DNA from: Candidatus Methanoperedens sp. | GTDB taxonomy: Archaea > Halobacteriota > Methanosarcinia > Methanosarcinales > Methanoperedenaceae | Assembly: GCA_026552835.1 (NCBI GenBank) | Contig: JAPMTY010000077.1 | Location: forward strand, 1-23,129 | Reading direction: 5' to 3' | DNA length: 23,129 nt | In this document: in pieces, positions 22,065-23,129 of the stretch | Layout: each line of letters begins with the position of its first letter | Position numbering within the stretch: the stretch's first letter is position 1 | The notes under the pieces: generated by a model | What the model was told of the DNA's origin: nothing | Seen by the model: the letters and a program-made list of their open reading frames with translations, nothing else | Databases searched by the model: none | Program-made: the position numbers and the translations under genes

Positions 22065-23129
22065 TCACACTACGGTAACAGGTTTTGGTTCAGGCAGAGG
22101 TATAGTGAATTTGGTCCTTGAGGCAATTTTCTTGAGCGTTGCGATAAGACCTTCTTTCTCTCTTCCAACAAGACTGTATTCAAGCACTTCTTCGATATTT
22201 GACACCGGGATTATCTTGATAACATCCTTATATTCGTCCTCAATGAGAACGTCTCCCATGTTTGATTTCGGAATTATTACGGTCTTTATCCCTGCAAGCG
22301 CAGCTGCTTCTATTTTGTATGTTACACCGCCAACTGGCAGCACATCGCCCCGTACCGAGAGCGAACCGGTCATGGCAACGCTCTGGTCGACAGGGATTCC
22401 CTGTATTGCAGAGAGAACTGCAGTGGCTATGGATATGCTGGCAGAATCGCCTTCAACGCCTTCATATGTTCCAACGAACTGGATATGGACATCCATCTTC
22501 GAAATATCCTTGCCTGTTGTCTTTTTGATCAGCGCCGATACGTTCTGGACAGCTTCCTTTGCAATGTTCTTAAGCATGCCTGTGGCAATAATGTGGCCTT
22601 CTGATATGGATTGCGTGGGTGTGACCTCGGCTATAATCGGAAGAACAATACCCGAATCGTCGCCCATCACTGCAAGACCGTTAACCCTGCCTATCTCTGC
22701 GCCCTCTTTCACGAACAGCTTGTAATCCTTCCTGCGTTCAAGATACTGGTGCGCAAGCTGCTGTTCGACCGAGCGCGCGATGCTCTTTGCTTTCAATACA
22801 TGCTGGGCGGTCGTGAGCGGCGCATTTTCACCATGCGCTATATCGCCTGCGACACGGACGAGACCCCCGAGGTCACGGAGTTTAAGCGTCAGATGGCCCT
22901 TTCTTCCTGCCCTGCGCCTTGCTTCGCGGATGATTTCTTCCACGGCGCCGCGGTCAAAATGCGGGATTTTTCCGTCCCTTATAACTTCCTGAGCTACGAA
23001 CCTGACAAGTTTCTGCCTGTTTTCTGCGGTATCTTCGATGGTATCGCTCATATAAACTTCATATCCGTATCCTTTGATACGCGAGCGCAATGCCGGGTGC
23101 ATGCCTTTTATAGCGTCAAGGTTTCCAGC
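22065..23129 (-). CDS. lonB: Membrane-type ATP-dependent Lon protease LonB, C-terminal part (start beyond the window)
   Basis: The frame stays open to the window edge, nine codons beyond the first in-window Met (AGNLDAIKG before [18 protein letters not shown]), so 355 C-terminal residues are seen. Archaeal LonB is a membrane-anchored AAA+ protease; the ATPase core and membrane segment lie outside. Visible are the alpha-helical AAA+ lid (to about residue 110, counted from the first in-window Met) and the proteolytic domain with the Ser-Lys dyad: S220 in [12 protein letters not shown] and K263 in [12 protein letters not shown], 43 residues apart as in other Lon enzymes. The C-terminus is short ([11 protein letters not shown]). 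tldD follows six bases after the stop. LonB degrades damaged membrane and regulatory proteins and TldD finishes peptides, a sensible pairing that is nonetheless inferred. Confidence 0.95.
   Translation of the reverse strand, partial: AGNLDAIKGMHPALRSRIKGYGYEVYMSDTIEDTAENRQKLVRFVAQEVIRDGKIPHFDRGAVEEIIREARRRAGRKGHLTLKLRDLGGLVRVAGDIAHGENAPLTTAQHVLKAKSIARSVEQQLAHQYLERRKDYKLFVKEGAEIGRVNGLAVMGDDSGIVLPIIAEVTPTQSISEGHIIATGMLKNIAKEAVQNVSALIKKTTGKDISKMDVHIQFVGTYEGVEGDSASISIATAVLSAIQGIPVDQSVAMTGSLSVRGDVLPVGGVTYKIEAAALAGIKTVIIPKSNMGDVLIEDEYKDVIKIIPVSNIEEVLEYSLVGREKEGLIATLKKIASRTKFTIPLPEPKPVTVV

Noticed and set aside
1..23129. tRNA, rRNA or other structured RNA genes
   Set aside because: No cloverleaf-like stretches with the usual T-loop and anticodon signals were seen in the intergenic regions by eye; a covariance-model scan would be needed to exclude small RNAs.

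Overview
The window is archaeal chromosome. It carries the small subunit of DNA polymerase D, a membrane-type LonB protease, a PAC2-family proteasome-assembly factor, a DUF473 protein, an archaeal RqcH/NEMF protein and several TATA-type promoters, some of them apparently leaderless. A bacterial-type MutS, a CcmE haem chaperone of the CxxxY kind, a PUA-PAPS-reductase-ferredoxin fusion and moderate GC suggest a cytochrome-containing euryarchaeon of the Methanosarcinales, possibly a Methanoperedens-like lineage. That placement is inference; no rRNA gene or taxon-specific marker is present.

Layout. (1) 1-2207, minus strand: an AT-rich operon of five tandem DUF2178-like membrane proteins plus the start of a sixth membrane protein cut by the window edge. 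A near-perfect 25-bp palindrome lies where transcription should begin. (2) 2388-5204, plus strand: rqcH/NEMF (ribosome quality control) and a VIT1/CCC1-type metal transporter. (3) 5490-7367, minus: the PUA/PAPS-reductase/ferredoxin fusion, divergent from a membrane-anchored TPR protein (7532-8794) built of near-identical 102-bp units. (4) 8804-12894, minus: mutS and an APC amino-acid transporter, separated by a hairpin-forming GCAAAGG-type repeat; a half copy sits at 7426-7456. (5) 13113-14355: ccmE and a divergent TauE/SafE permease. (6) 14347-17825: an information-processing and proteostasis block, with polD small subunit and a DEDD exonuclease on the minus strand, divergent from PAC2 and DUF473 on the plus strand. 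(7) 17870-18484: two small unrecognised proteins. (8) 18485-20729: an AT-rich accessory patch with a broken small ORF and two convergent HEPN-domain genes. (9) 20730-23129, minus: tldD and the 3' part of lonB.

The most striking structure is in regions 8-9. The last 43 bp of tldD (20730-20772) recurs, with two mismatches and one lost base, at 19761-19802. The two copies flank the AT-rich HEPN gene 19807-20679 as direct repeats, as if a compact cassette had integrated at the 3' end of tldD and rebuilt that end. The decayed copy lies between the 3' ends of the two HEPN genes. No integrase or transposase is visible. A second unusual structure is the DUF2178 array, where the conserved C-terminal KKGD codons double as the ribosome binding site of the next gene.
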